DNA of 64,000 nt from Streptomyces albus subsp. albus (GCF_000725885.1 NZ_JODR01000011.1:141752-205751); one strand, 5' to 3'. Positions 8,288 through 16,556 are shown, counted from the first letter of the stretch. Notes: generated by a model from the sequence alone, not told the origin. Translations and numbers: made by a program.

Positions 8288-11200
8288 TTGGCCACCTCGG
8301 AACCGTCCGGCTCGCCCACCGCTTCCGCCCCCGACACCCCCACCGTCTCCGAAGCCGAGCGCGGCAGCCTCGCCCGGCGCACCCTCCTCCAGGTCTCGGC
8401 CGCGGCGGGCGGCGCCCTCCCCGTCGGCGCCGCCGCCCCGGCCGCGCCCGCCACGGCGGCCCCCGCACCGGCCGCCGCACCCGGAGCGGCACAGGCCGCA
8501 GCCCGCTCGCGCACCGTCACCTTCTCCGCCGCCACCAACGGCGCAGCCACCCTCGTGCCCGGCGCACGCCGGCTCATCGCGGAGATGCAGAACACCCTCT
8601 GGTCCATCCCCCGCAACGGGGGCAAGGCCCGCCCCCTCAGCGTCCCCGGACTGGAGCCCACCCGGCCCGTCCTCGCCCCCGACGGCAAGACGCTGGCCGT
8701 GTGCGCCTACCACGGCGGCGGCTTCCACATCTGGACGCTGCGCCCCGACGGTTCCGCGCTCACCCAGCGCACCGACGGGCCGTGGGACGACCGCGGCCCC
8801 GCCTGGTCGCCCGACGGCACCCGGATCGCCTTCGCCTCCGAACGCCGCGGCGACCCGGTGGCCGGCAGCCCCTACCGCATCTGGGTGCTCGACCTGCGCA
8901 CCGGCAAGCTGATGCGGCTGACCGGGAACGACGACCAGGACGGCCCCCTCCAGGACGGCGCCTGGGAGGACTTCGACCCCGCCTGGTCCGTCGACGGCGA
9001 GCGCGTGCTGTGCGTACGCGGCGGCGTCGTCAAGGGGGAGAGCGGCCCCACCCTCGTCTCCCGCACCCTCGTGTCCGTCGCCGCCGACGGCAGCGGCGAC
9101 GTACGGACCGAACACGAGGACAAGACCAAGGGCGTCTCCTTGATGACGCCCGCCGTCTCCCCGTCCGGGAAGATCGCCTACCTGCGCACCACCCCGGCAC
9201 CCGCGGCGTCCTGCACCCTGGTCGTGGACGGCGAGGCCGTGCCCGTCGAAGGCGATCTGGCGCCGGTGCCGCCCCGCTGGGCGGACCGCGAGACCCTGCT
9301 GCTGAACATCTCCGGCACCTTCCGGCTGCTGCGCCCGAACCGGCCCCAGACCACCGAACGCATCCCGTTCACCGCCGAACTGGCCACCACCCGGCCCCGC
9401 TACCACGTCAAGGACTACGGCTTCGAGGCCCCCGGACGCCACCGGGTGCGCGGCGTGCAGCAGCCCGTCCTCTCCCCGGACGGCGAACACGTCGCCTTCG
9501 TCGCCCTCAACACCCTCTGGCTGGCCCGCACCGACGGCCACGGCCGGCCCCGCCCGCTCGTACGGGCCCGCGCGACCCGCTACGTGTGCGCGCCCTCCTT
9601 CACCCGGGACGGCAAAGCGCTGCTCTACAGCGACGACCGGGACGGGCTGCTGGCCGTCCGCAGACACGAGCTGTCCACCGGCAAGGACCGGCAACTGGCC
9701 GACGGCGGCCGGGTCTTCGGCACCCTCTCACCCGACGGCAGCCGGCTCGCCTGCCTCGACATGGCCGGCAACCTGGTCGTCAAGGACCTCGCCGGCGGCC
9801 GTGAACGTGTCCTGGCCGCGCCCATGGGCGGTGGCGGCATCCCCGGCCCGCCCAGCTGGTCACCCGACGGCAGCCGCATCGCCCTGTGCGACCGCAACCG
9901 GCTCAACCAGCGGTTCCGCGAGGGCTACAACCTCATCCGCGTCGTCGACGCCGACAGCGGCGAGGACGCCCTGCACCCGCTCGCCGAACACGCCTCCCTC
10001 GCCGACCGCTACGCCTCCGGGCCCGTCTGGTCACCCGACGGCCGCTGGATGGCGGCCGTCTGCGAATCGGCGCTGTGGGTCCTGCCCGTCGCCGAGGACG
10101 GCAGCCCCGCGGGCAAGGCTCGCAGGCTCACCGACGAGAGCGCCGACCACCCCTCCTGGTCCGGCGACTCGCGCACCCTGCTGTACCTGTCCGCCGGCAC
10201 CCTGCGGCGCGTGCCCGTCACCGGGGGGAAGCCCCGCACCGTACGCCTGGAGCTGTCCTGGCGGCGGCCCGCCCCCAAGGAGACCGTCGTCCACGCCGGA
10301 CGGCTGTGGGACGGCACCGGACCCGGCGTCCGCGAGGACGTGGACATCGTGCTGCGCGACGGGCGCATCACCGAGATCGCCCCGCACCGCGGCGGGCGCC
10401 GTGCCCAGCGCCGCGTCGACGCCTCCGGGCTGACGGTGCTGCCCGGCCTGTGGGACACCCACACCCACCCCTGGCAGACCACCTACGGCGGCCGGCAGAC
10501 CGTCACCCAGCTCGCCTACGGCATCACCACCGCCGTCTCCTTCGGCGGCTTCGCATACGAACAGGCCCGGCTGCGCGAGGCCGTGGCCTCCGGAGCCCTG
10601 GCCGGCCCCCGGCTGCTGGCCACCGGCGAACTGCTCGACGGCTCCCGCGTCGCCTACAGCATGGGCAGGGCCCACCGCACCCGGAAGGGCCTGCGCCGCT
10701 CACTGGAGCGCGGCGGCGCCCTCGACTGGGACTTCGTCAAGACATACGTGAGGGCCCCGGCGGACGCCATGCGCGAGGCCGCCGCCTACGCCCACGAGAA
10801 ACTGGGCGTCCGCTCCGGCAGCCACCTGTGCACCCCCGGCATCCAGATCGGCCAGGACCTGACGACCCACCTCCAGGCCACCCAGCGGCTGGAGTTCGGC
10901 CACGCCACCACCGCCACCGGGCACGCCTACGAGGACGTCATCGGCATCTACACCACCCCGGGCGACTTCCACCTGGTGGCCACCCCCTTCCCCGCCTCCC
11001 CGCTGCTGGGCGCCGACCCTGGGCTGGCCGACGACGAACGGGTGCGGCGGCTGATGCCGCCGTGGGACGTCCAGGCCGTCCGCGAACTGGCCGCCCGCCC
11101 GCCCACCGACGACGAACTGGCCACACTCGACACCGAGACGGCCGTCTACCGCCGGGTCCTCGCCGCAGGCGGCACCGTCGCCCTGGGCACCGACCAGCCC

Positions 11201-11566
11201 CTGGTACCCGTCGGCCTCCACCTCCACCTGGCGCTGCGGGCCCTCCACCGGGCCGGCCTCGCCCCGCACGAGGCGCTGCGCACGGCGACGCTGCTGCCCG
11301 CCCGCGTCTTCGGCCTGGACAAACAGCTCGGCACCGTCGAAGAGGGCAAGCTGGCCGACCTCACCCTGGTGGACGGCGACCCGCTGAGCGACTTCGACAC
11401 CCTCGTCAACACGGTCACCACCATCCGCGGCGGCGTACCGTACGAGCAGCGCGACCTGCTGGACGCCTGGTCCGGCACGCAGTCCCACCCCCAGGGCGCC
11501 GCCGCCCACTGGCACCACGTCAGCCGCCAGCAACGCCGCGACGGCTGCTGCGACCTGGGCCACTGA
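8288..11566 (+). CDS. Tat-exported beta-propeller (PD40) / amidohydrolase fusion protein
   Basis: 1092 residues. The N-terminus carries a twin-arginine signal (ARRTLLQVSAAAGGA, about 29-43) followed by an Ala/Pro-rich stretch. Residues about 100-660 hold repeated WSPDG-type PD40/TolB blades forming a propeller, and residues about 675-1060 form an amidohydrolase with metal-binding HxH at H725/H727 (DTHTHPW) and the late motif GTDQP. TTG at 8288 is the start because GGGAGGA lies just upstream. Family members with this layout are secreted hydrolases of unproven substrate; a peptide or imide-like substrate is only a guess. A strong terminator (11571-11609) follows. It is separated from the dipeptidase by 168 bp. 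Confidence 0.88.
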   Translation: MATSEPSGSPTASAPDTPTVSEAERGSLARRTLLQVSAAAGGALPVGAAAPAAPATAAPAPAAAPGAAQAAARSRTVTFSAATNGAATLVPGARRLIAEMQNTLWSIPRNGGKARPLSVPGLEPTRPVLAPDGKTLAVCAYHGGGFHIWTLRPDGSALTQRTDGPWDDRGPAWSPDGTRIAFASERRGDPVAGSPYRIWVLDLRTGKLMRLTGNDDQDGPLQDGAWEDFDPAWSVDGERVLCVRGGVVKGESGPTLVSRTLVSVAADGSGDVRTEHEDKTKGVSLMTPAVSPSGKIAYLRTTPAPAASCTLVVDGEAVPVEGDLAPVPPRWADRETLLLNISGTFRLLRPNRPQTTERIPFTAELATTRPRYHVKDYGFEAPGRHRVRGVQQPVLSPDGEHVAFVALNTLWLARTDGHGRPRPLVRARATRYVCAPSFTRDGKALLYSDDRDGLLAVRRHELSTGKDRQLADGGRVFGTLSPDGSRLACLDMAGNLVVKDLAGGRERVLAAPMGGGGIPGPPSWSPDGSRIALCDRNRLNQRFREGYNLIRVVDADSGEDALHPLAEHASLADRYASGPVWSPDGRWMAAVCESALWVLPVAEDGSPAGKARRLTDESADHPSWSGDSRTLLYLSAGTLRRVPVTGGKPRTVRLELSWRRPAPKETVVHAGRLWDGTGPGVREDVDIVLRDGRITEIAPHRGGRRAQRRVDASGLTVLPGLWDTHTHPWQTTYGGRQTVTQLAYGITTAVSFGGFAYEQARLREAVASGALAGPRLLATGELLDGSRVAYSMGRAHRTRKGLRRSLERGGALDWDFVKTYVRAPADAMREAAAYAHEKLGVRSGSHLCTPGIQIGQDLTTHLQATQRLEFGHATTATGHAYEDVIGIYTTPGDFHLVATPFPASPLLGADPGLADDERVRRLMPPWDVQAVRELAARPPTDDELATLDTETAVYRRVLAAGGTVALGTDQPLVPVGLHLHLALRALHRAGLAPHEALRTATLLPARVFGLDKQLGTVEEGKLADLTLVDGDPLSDFDTLVNTVTTIRGGVPYEQRDLLDAWSGTQSHPQGAAAHWHHVSRQQRRDGCCDLGH

Positions 11567-11570
11567 CCCA

Positions 11571-11609
11571 CCAAGGGGCCGCCACCTTTCCGGGGTGCCG
11601 GCCCCTTGG
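11571..11609 (+). terminator. Hairpin terminator after the amidohydrolase gene
   Basis: Perfect 11-bp arms CCAAGGGGCCG (11571-11581) and 11599-11609 with a 17-nt loop, four bases after the stop codon region. Confidence 0.75.
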
Positions 11610-11770
11610 GGCCGCTGGCCCCCCGCGCGGTGAAAGACAGTGCGCACTGCACGGGCGGGGACCGCCGCTGTCACCACGCCGGCCACATGGACCGAGCCCT
11701 GGAAAGGCCTCGCTGCGGCAGGTTCCGCGCCATCACGATGGGCCGGACACTCTTCGCGGTGTACCTTCCG

Positions 11771-11800
11771 TGATCGCCTACCCGACAACGCGAATATGGG
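11771..11800 (+). promoter_or_regulatory. Repeated promoter/operator element, copy 1
   Basis: TGATC, then CTACCCGACAACGC, then GAATATGGG. Nearly the same string recurs at 13420-13450. GAATAT resembles a -10 hexamer. It lies about 80 bp before the small gene at 11882, so it is the probable promoter of the DUF6879/XRE operon. The gap 11610-11881 holds no other gene. Confidence 0.55.
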
Positions 11801-11881
11801 CGATGTGCCATGGACCGGAGCCCGGGATCGTCCTACCGTCCTCACTGTGGCAGGGATCGTCTCTGCGGCCGAGGGGGAACC

Positions 11882-12091
11882 ATGGCGCGTGAGGAACTGA
11901 CTCGCCTTACCGGCAACGTCGGTGGTCCTGACTGTGACGACGACGATTGCCCGAATGTCTACCGGACCGCGAGCGGTTCGTTCGTCTTCCAGGGCAGCGT
12001 GTCCGACGCGTTCGCCCCACCCGCCGGGGAAGGATTGGTGGAGATTCCCGAGCACGTTCTGAGGGAGGCCATTCGTGCTCTTGGATGGTGA
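11882..12091 (+). CDS. Small acidic protein, first gene of DUF6879/XRE operon
   Basis: 69 residues, soluble, with an acidic Cys-containing patch (DCDDDDCPN, about 17-25) that could bind metal. No named domain is recognised. ATG at 11882 has a GAGGGGGAA ribosome site. The 3' end overlaps the next gene by 17 bp in another frame, so expression is coupled with DUF6879 and the XRE regulator. From memory, this trio recurs in Streptomyces. Function unknown. Confidence 0.7.
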   Translation: MAREELTRLTGNVGGPDCDDDDCPNVYRTASGSFVFQGSVSDAFAPPAGEGLVEIPEHVLREAIRALGW

Positions 12092-12599
12092 GGAATGGCG
12101 CCGGTTCTTCGACGCCTTCGAGCATGAAGCATGGCGGTTCGAGACGCAGCCCACGTACACCATTCCCAAGGAGCAGGCCAATGTGGCCCGGTTCCTGCGT
12201 GGTGAGGACAAGCCTGCCGACCACAATGCCCTTTGGCATGAACGCGTTCGCGGATACGTCGAGTCCGGAAAGCGCATCGGCCGTGTCCGCATCGTGCGCC
12301 GACCCCTTACCGACTATCAGCGGTACCAATTCGCCTGGGGAATCCCAGGAAACATCGCGGCAGGGGAAGACATCAGGATCCTGGATGTGACGCGAGACAC
12401 CTTCGGATTGCCGCTTTCGGGCCGCGACTGGTGGATGTTCGACGACTCCCGCATCGCGCACCTGAACTTCCGTCCGGATGGAACCCAGATCAATCGTGAA
12501 TCGTATGAAGGGGATACCGCGCCGTATCGGGAGTGGAAGCGGCTCGCTCTGGAGCACGCAGTGCCTTTCGAGGAGTACGTGAAGGCCCTTGACGCTTGA
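12075..12599 (+). CDS. DUF6879 family protein
   Basis: 174 residues, matching the DUF6879 family by overall pattern: an N-terminal EWRRFFDAFEHEAWRFET region, the ERVRGYVESGKRIGRVRIV strand and a C-terminal Trp-rich part with RDWWMFDD. GTG at 12075 is preceded by GAGGGAGG. These proteins are very often encoded beside XRE/DUF5753 regulators, as here, where the stop overlaps the next start by 11 bp. The biochemical role is unknown; a partner or effector role for the regulator is plausible. Codon use is less GC-biased than in the core genes. Confidence 0.8.
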   Translation: MLLDGEEWRRFFDAFEHEAWRFETQPTYTIPKEQANVARFLRGEDKPADHNALWHERVRGYVESGKRIGRVRIVRRPLTDYQRYQFAWGIPGNIAAGEDIRILDVTRDTFGLPLSGRDWWMFDDSRIAHLNFRPDGTQINRESYEGDTAPYREWKRLALEHAVPFEEYVKALDA

Positions 12600-13422
12600 C
12601 CCCGGCCGGCTGGGTCAGGCGAAGGCCGACCTGGCAGAAACGCTCCGCAGCATGCGTCGGCGAGCCGGGCGGACTCAGGTCTGGCTCGCTCTTCGCTGCA
12701 ATATTTCCCAGACCAAGCTGAGCAACATCGAGACCGGGCGAGTCACCCCCGGTCTTGTTGACGTCGAGTTGATCCTCAAGGCTCTCGACGCGCCTCCGGA
12801 ACTCGCCACACAAGTCGCCGCCCTCGCGCGCCTAGCAAGTACGGAGTGGCAAGGCAAGCGTGCGTCTTGGCGCAGGGGGCTGGAGAAACGGCAAGCAGAG
12901 CTGGCCGGTCTCGAACGGGAAGCCACCACACTTCGCTACTTCCTGCCGGCGATGGTGACGGGGCTGCTGGCCACGCCTGAATACATCAGGGCCGGCCTCA
13001 GTCACTCCCCGGTGGACACCAGCAAGACGGTCGCAAGGAAGCTGGAGCGACAAGCAGTCCTCTACGACAGCGCTAAACACTTCACGTTCCTGCTGACGGA
13101 ACAAGCTGTCAGGTGGGCCGTGGTCCCGCGCGCGGCGATGGCCGTCCAGATGGATCGGATCGCCTCGATCTCCCACCTGCCCAATGTGCGTATCGGGGTC
13201 ATCCCGACAGGAACGGTTGTCAGTCGTGGTCCGATGAACACTTTCACCGTGTACGACCAGCGATTGGCAACCGTCGAGACGTTTACCGGGCGTATCGTTT
13301 TTCAGGACGCCATAGATATCGCTGAGCATCTTGAAGTGTTCTGCGCGTACGAGAGCCATGCATTTTTCGGCGATGAAATGAGAGCGCTACTCGCAGAGTG
13401 GGCCGCAGACTGCCGCGCCTGA
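12589..13422 (+). CDS. XRE-family regulator with DUF5753 domain (WhiJ-like)
   Basis: 277 residues. A helix-turn-helix domain occupies about 15-70 (recognition region NISQTKLSNIETGRV), and the remainder is the DUF5753 ligand/partner domain typical of WhiJ-type Streptomyces regulators. The TTG start at 12589 overlaps the end of the DUF6879 gene. The nearby repeated element (11771 and 13420) may be its operator. WhiJ-like regulators usually work with small DUF397 proteins; none lies directly in this operon, though two are encoded 1.1 kb further on. Confidence 0.85.
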   Translation: MTLDPGRLGQAKADLAETLRSMRRRAGRTQVWLALRCNISQTKLSNIETGRVTPGLVDVELILKALDAPPELATQVAALARLASTEWQGKRASWRRGLEKRQAELAGLEREATTLRYFLPAMVTGLLATPEYIRAGLSHSPVDTSKTVARKLERQAVLYDSAKHFTFLLTEQAVRWAVVPRAAMAVQMDRIASISHLPNVRIGVIPTGTVVSRGPMNTFTVYDQRLATVETFTGRIVFQDAIDIAEHLEVFCAYESHAFFGDEMRALLAEWAADCRA

Positions 13423-13450
13423 TCACTTACCCGACAACGCTGATAATGGG
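13420..13450 (+). promoter_or_regulatory. Repeated promoter/operator element, copy 2
   Basis: TGATC, then CTTACCCGACAACGC, then TGATAATGGG, begins in the stop region of the XRE gene. GATAAT is an excellent -10. It matches 11771-11800 apart from a few substitutions and one or two inserted bases. It probably transcribes the small frameshifted gene downstream. Confidence 0.6.
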
Positions 13451-13586
13451 AGGGTCCTGCCCTGCCCCGGGGCAGCATCGAATCCGAAGGATCGCGGGGA
13501 GGCAGTCGGAATGATGAACGGTCCGAGTTCGGCAGAAAGGCGCCTGGGCGCTCCCGCCGTACGCCGCTCTCGAAGGGTGCGTCGGC

Positions 13587-13858
13587 ATGAGCGAGCCGAG
13601 TACCTGTCCGGGTGGGTCCGTAGGGCTACCGCTGAGCACGGACCGTGAACCGGCGCCGGTTCCCGGTCGCGCGGGGTGCGCGGAGCTGGCAAACGTGCGG
13701 AATCGGCGCGGGTGGGCGGTGACTGGCCCAGCGTGACTGACTGCAACGTCTTTGTCCGACCGTGTTGGCCCGGCCCGAGCACGGCGGAGGAAATGGGTGG
13801 TGCCGGCGGAGTCGGTGACGCGGGCTTGAGTGTCCCGGCGTGCCAGCTGCCGAGTTGA
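13587..13858 (+). pseudogene. Frameshifted small regulatory-cluster protein
   Basis: ATG 13587 opens a frame (MSEPSTCPGG to GRAGCAELA) that stops at 13734-13736. A neighbouring frame continues with protein-like sequence (KRAESARVGGDWPSVTDCNV). The two halves joined resemble, from memory, short Streptomyces proteins encoded beside XRE genes (pattern CAEL, then basic residues, then GDWSxVTDxNV). A one-base indel near 13680-13700 would explain the split. It could also be a sequencing error. A separate 45-residue frame at 13511, preceded by GGGAGG, is less convincing. Confidence 0.45.
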
Positions 13859-13975
13859 TGGGAAGCCGCAGGTCCCGGCCGCTCAGCACAAGAAGGGCGG
13901 GCGGCCGGGGTGGTTGTCGACGGCGCGGGTTGCATCCGTGCCGTCTCGGTGCTCAACCGGAAGGAGCGCGTGAGA

Positions 13976-14110
13976 ATGGGTAAGAAGAACGAGGACGAGT
14001 GGGACCCGTACGCCAATCAGGACCAGGTGACTGATCCCGACACTCGTGTCTCTCAGAACGGGGACGTCCACAGCAGCATGGCGGACGACGAGGACCGCGA
14101 AGGGAAGTAA
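13976..14110 (+). CDS. Small acidic hypothetical protein (44 aa)
   Basis: Very hydrophilic and acidic, rich in Asp, Glu and Asn (begins MGKKNEDEWDPYANQ, ends DDEDREGK). ATG 13976 lies nine bases after AAGGAG; GTG 13970 is too close to that site. The next gene starts six bases after its stop, so the two form an operon. No family is recognised. The acidity would suit a partner of a nucleic-acid-binding protein, but that is speculation. Confidence 0.55.
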   Translation: MGKKNEDEWDPYANQDQVTDPDTRVSQNGDVHSSMADDEDREGK

Positions 14111-14115
14111 AGCCC

Positions 14116-14304
14116 GTGATCCACGGTGAGAACCTGGCGAAGGACCTGCGGCGTGATCACGGTTTCGTCCACGTCGGACGCACCAGGGACGGCAACGCCG
14201 TGGTCATGCGCAAGGGCAAGCGGTGGACCGTGGTCCCCCTGCGGTGGCTCACCGAAGAGGCCGTCAGCACCATCAAGGCCCAGGCCGGGGTCAGCCTCGT
14301 GTGA
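14116..14304 (+). CDS. Small basic hypothetical protein, possibly HicA-like fold
   Basis: 62 residues. The order of motifs (LAKDLRRDHGFVHVGRTRDGN, then KGKRWTVVP, then TIKAQAGVSL) recalls the small dsRBD-fold HicA mRNA interferases: helix, HGF strand, a GKR...VVP strand, and a C-terminal IxxQAG helix. The catalytic Gly-Ser-His of HicA is not present, so if related it would be inactive or altered. GTG start at 14116, six bases after the acidic 44-residue gene. Assignment is by eye only. A hairpin terminator follows at 14323-14348. Confidence 0.5.
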   Translation: MIHGENLAKDLRRDHGFVHVGRTRDGNAVVMRKGKRWTVVPLRWLTEEAVSTIKAQAGVSLV

Positions 14305-14322
14305 GTCCCGCAGACGGAGGAA

Positions 14323-14348
14323 CGCCCCTGCCGGAAGGGGCAGGGGCG
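14323..14348. terminator. Hairpin terminator between converging small genes
   Basis: CGCCCCTGCC (14323-14332) pairs with 14339-14348 over a 6-nt loop, 19 bp after the small basic gene and before the converging DUF397 genes. Confidence 0.7.
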
Positions 14349-14505
14349 CTCCTTGGCTGAAATCTTCCGCCCCGACCTGGACGAACGGCCCGGGGCGGCC
14401 CCGGACGGGCCGGAATGATCACCGTTCGGCTCCGGCGGCGGGACAGGGGGAAACCCGCCGAGCCTTCGAGGTGATGACCCGGCGGGGTCTGCCTGGTTGC
14501 CGGGC

Positions 14506-14733
14506 TTATCGGTCGAACTCGCCGTCTCGGGCTCCGTTGACGAACGCCTGCCATTCGGCCGCCGTGTACCGCAGTACGGTCCCCTCGGGGTCTGAGGGGT
14601 TCCGCAGCGCCTTCGCGCCGCCCGGGAGATCGGCCACCTCGATCCGGTTGTCCGGATCGCTGCCCGGCGCGCTCTTCCAGACGACGTTGCTGAGGTCGAG
14701 TCCGTACAGGTCAGCCTTCTGGCGTGCTTCCAT
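14506..14733 (-). CDS. DUF397 protein, second of a tandem pair
   Basis: 75 residues with the DUF397 pattern: LSNVVWKSAPGSD near the start, IEVADLPGG in the middle, and a C-terminal TAAEWQAFVNGARDGEFD motif. Start ATG 14733 overlaps the stop of the first DUF397 gene by one base. DUF397 proteins are small partners of WhiJ-type XRE regulators. It is about 30-40% like its neighbour by eye, so the pair is an old duplication or two separate specificities. Confidence 0.85.
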   Translation of the reverse strand: MEARQKADLYGLDLSNVVWKSAPGSDPDNRIEVADLPGGAKALRNPSDPEGTVLRYTAAEWQAFVNGARDGEFDR

Positions 14734-14960
14734 CAGGATTCGAACTCGCCCCGGGCTGCGGCGGACACGAAGAGCTGCCAGGCTGCGCGAGAGACCCGCG
14801 CGGCGGGGAGGTGAGGGTTCTTGGAGTCGCGGACAGCGGTGCCGTCCGTGTTCGGGATGTCGGCGACCTCGACGCACTGGCCGTTGCCGGCTGTGTAGCT
14901 GCTCTTGCGCCACGTCGCGCCGGAGAGGTCGGCCGCGTACAGGTCGGTCATGATGCTCAT
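14733..14960 (-). CDS. DUF397 protein, first of a tandem pair
   Basis: 75 residues: LSGATWRKSSYTAGNGQCVEVA is the DUF397 hallmark, followed by VRDSKNP and the C-terminal AWQLFVSAAARGEF. ATG 14960 begins one base after the stop of the upstream XRE gene, so translation is coupled. It should act with that XRE/DUF5753 protein as the antagonist or co-regulator, as in WhiJ and BldB-linked systems. Confidence 0.87.
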   Translation of the reverse strand: MSIMTDLYAADLSGATWRKSSYTAGNGQCVEVADIPNTDGTAVRDSKNPHLPAARVSRAAWQLFVSAAARGEFES

Positions 14961-14961
14961 T

Positions 14962-15834
14962 TCAATCCCGCTCTTTCTCGATACGGTCAACCAACTCGAT
15001 GCTAGCCTCTTCGGTCATCGCTGCGCTCGTCAGGTTTCGGAAGAGGCGACTGAGCTGCCTCAACGCGAGCTTGTCGTCCCGAAAATGGGACGTGTTGTCA
15101 GCGGACTCGGTGAAGGCGGCGTCTATGTCCGCATCCTTCCCGCTGCTGAATAGAGTGAACGCGCCGGTGGTAGCGGCCTTCTCCCCTGCGCTGAACGGGA
15201 GGACTCGCAAGGAGACGTTGTCCAGCTCGGCAACTTCCTTCAACCTGCGCAGCTGCGCCCGCATCACGTCGTCACCACCGACGTTGAAGCGCAGCGCTGC
15301 CTCGGTGACCATGGCTTCGAGGTTCAGCGGGGCGTCATCACGAAGTCGCGCTTGGCGCCCCATCCGAACTTCGACCAGACCTTCAACCTGATCCGGACCG
15401 AGTGCTGTGAAGCTCACGCCCGTCACAGCGTGGGCGTACTCCGCGGTCTGCAACAGGCCCGGGATCAAGATGGGCTGGTACTCGAAGCAGCTCGCTGCTT
15501 CCGCCTCGTACGCCAGGAACTCGGCGTAGTTCGCAGAGATCACATCGTTGTAGGCGTGCCACCACGGAGGTACGCGCTGCCTGCCTCGGACCATCAGCTC
15601 GCGGAGTTCGTGGTACTTCTCCCGGTCGACATCGAAGAAGTCCATCAGGGCCTCGAAGTCCCGCTCGGTGCAGGCCCGCTTGCCCAGCTCCAGCCGACTG
15701 ATCTTCGAGTTGTGGCAGTTGAGATGCGCACCAACCTCTTCGGTGGTCTTCCCTGCGTTGTCACGAAGAAGCCGCAGCTCTTGTCCGAGCCTGCGTCGGG
15801 CCGCGAGCGGACTACCGCTTTGGACGACGGACAC
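14962..15834 (-). CDS. XRE-family regulator with DUF5753 domain, partner of DUF397 pair
   Basis: 290 residues from GTG 15834 (GGGGAG upstream). HTH at about 10-65 (LGQELRLLRDNAGKTTEEVG, with NSKISRLELGKRA as recognition region), then the DUF5753 domain (PGLLQTAEYAHA, RMGRQARL). First gene of an operon with two DUF397 genes and divergent from an anti-sigma-like ATPase. This XRE, DUF397 and ATPase set is the classical whiJ/abaA-type layout in Streptomyces, which contains many paralogous copies affecting development and antibiotic production. Confidence 0.9.
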   Translation of the reverse strand: MSVVQSGSPLAARRRLGQELRLLRDNAGKTTEEVGAHLNCHNSKISRLELGKRACTERDFEALMDFFDVDREKYHELRELMVRGRQRVPPWWHAYNDVISANYAEFLAYEAEAASCFEYQPILIPGLLQTAEYAHAVTGVSFTALGPDQVEGLVEVRMGRQARLRDDAPLNLEAMVTEAALRFNVGGDDVMRAQLRRLKEVAELDNVSLRVLPFSAGEKAATTGAFTLFSSGKDADIDAAFTESADNTSHFRDDKLALRQLSRLFRNLTSAAMTEEASIELVDRIEKERD

Positions 15835-16076
15835 GTTCCCAACTCCCCTCTCTCCGCCCGGTCGAGAGTACAGGCCGACGGGTTCAAGCTCTCCTGTTGC
15901 ACGGATGCCGTAACCCTGCCGAGCGGAAGTTTGGCAGATTGCCATGCAGTGGCTTGACGGGAGAACCGGCGGAGCCGAATGATGCCGACTGTGACGCAGC
16001 GCGCTCAAGGCGTGACTCGCGGTCCACTCGGCATGCGCGACCGAGCGTGCGCCGACCAGCTCTGGAGGTTCCAGGC
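15835..16076. promoter_or_regulatory. Divergent control region between XRE operon and ATPase
   Basis: About 240 bp with no gene. On the plus strand TTGACG near 15953 with GAATGA 17 bases later looks like a promoter for the ATPase. The XRE protein is the obvious candidate to bind here. Confidence 0.4.
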
Positions 16077-16556
16077 ATGAACGTCGCAGCTCAGCCCCCA
16101 CGTACCGACTACCAACACTCATGGCCGTTACTGGCGGCCCGCCACGACATCGGTGAGTGGCGGCACAAGGTCGGCATAGCTGCCCGGGCTCTCGGGGCTG
16201 ACCACGACGCTGTCCATGTGGCACGCCTCGGCGTGACAGAACTGCTCGGCAACGTGTGCAAGCACGTGGCGGAGCCTCAATGTCAGCTCGTCGTCGCGGT
16301 GGAGGGCGAGGTGCTGTGCGTACGGCTCTTCGACCGGTCGCACGAGGCGCCGCGTGTGACGACCCCGGACCACCTCGCGGAGTCGGGCCGCGGCCTGTGG
16401 CTGTTGCGGGAGCTGGCCTTCGACATCGGCTACACGCTCACGACAGGAGGGAAGTGGGTGTGGCTTCATTGCGCCCTGAACGCCGGTACAGCGGTCAGCC
16501 GCGCCGCACATGGCTGCGACCTGGGGTCCTCGTCCACGACCCCAAGCCGGAGATGA
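16077..16556 (+). CDS. ATP-binding anti-sigma-factor-like protein (RsbW/HATPase type)
   Basis: 159 residues with a GHKL ATPase fold: N box E55 to N59 in TELLGNVCKH, and a G2-type ESGRGLWLL at about 102-110. Such stand-alone HATPase proteins resemble RsbW/SpoIIAB and often accompany WhiJ-type XRE/DUF397 genes. ATG 16077 has GGAGG eight bases upstream. Its last 97 bp overlap the start of the next gene in a different frame. The C-terminal 25 residues after the last strand are probably non-structured, since that DNA also encodes the next protein. Confidence 0.85.
   Translation: MNVAAQPPRTDYQHSWPLLAARHDIGEWRHKVGIAARALGADHDAVHVARLGVTELLGNVCKHVAEPQCQLVVAVEGEVLCVRLFDRSHEAPRVTTPDHLAESGRGLWLLRELAFDIGYTLTTGGKWVWLHCALNAGTAVSRAAHGCDLGSSSTTPSRR

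Noticed and set aside
8288..11892. Long Arg/Pro-rich open frames overlapping the propeller-amidohydrolase and the giant glycosyltransferase (for example 9886-11892 and 41676-44672)
   Set aside because: They are antiphase readings of high-GC genes: rich in Arg, Pro and Gly, without motifs, and explained by the real genes underneath.
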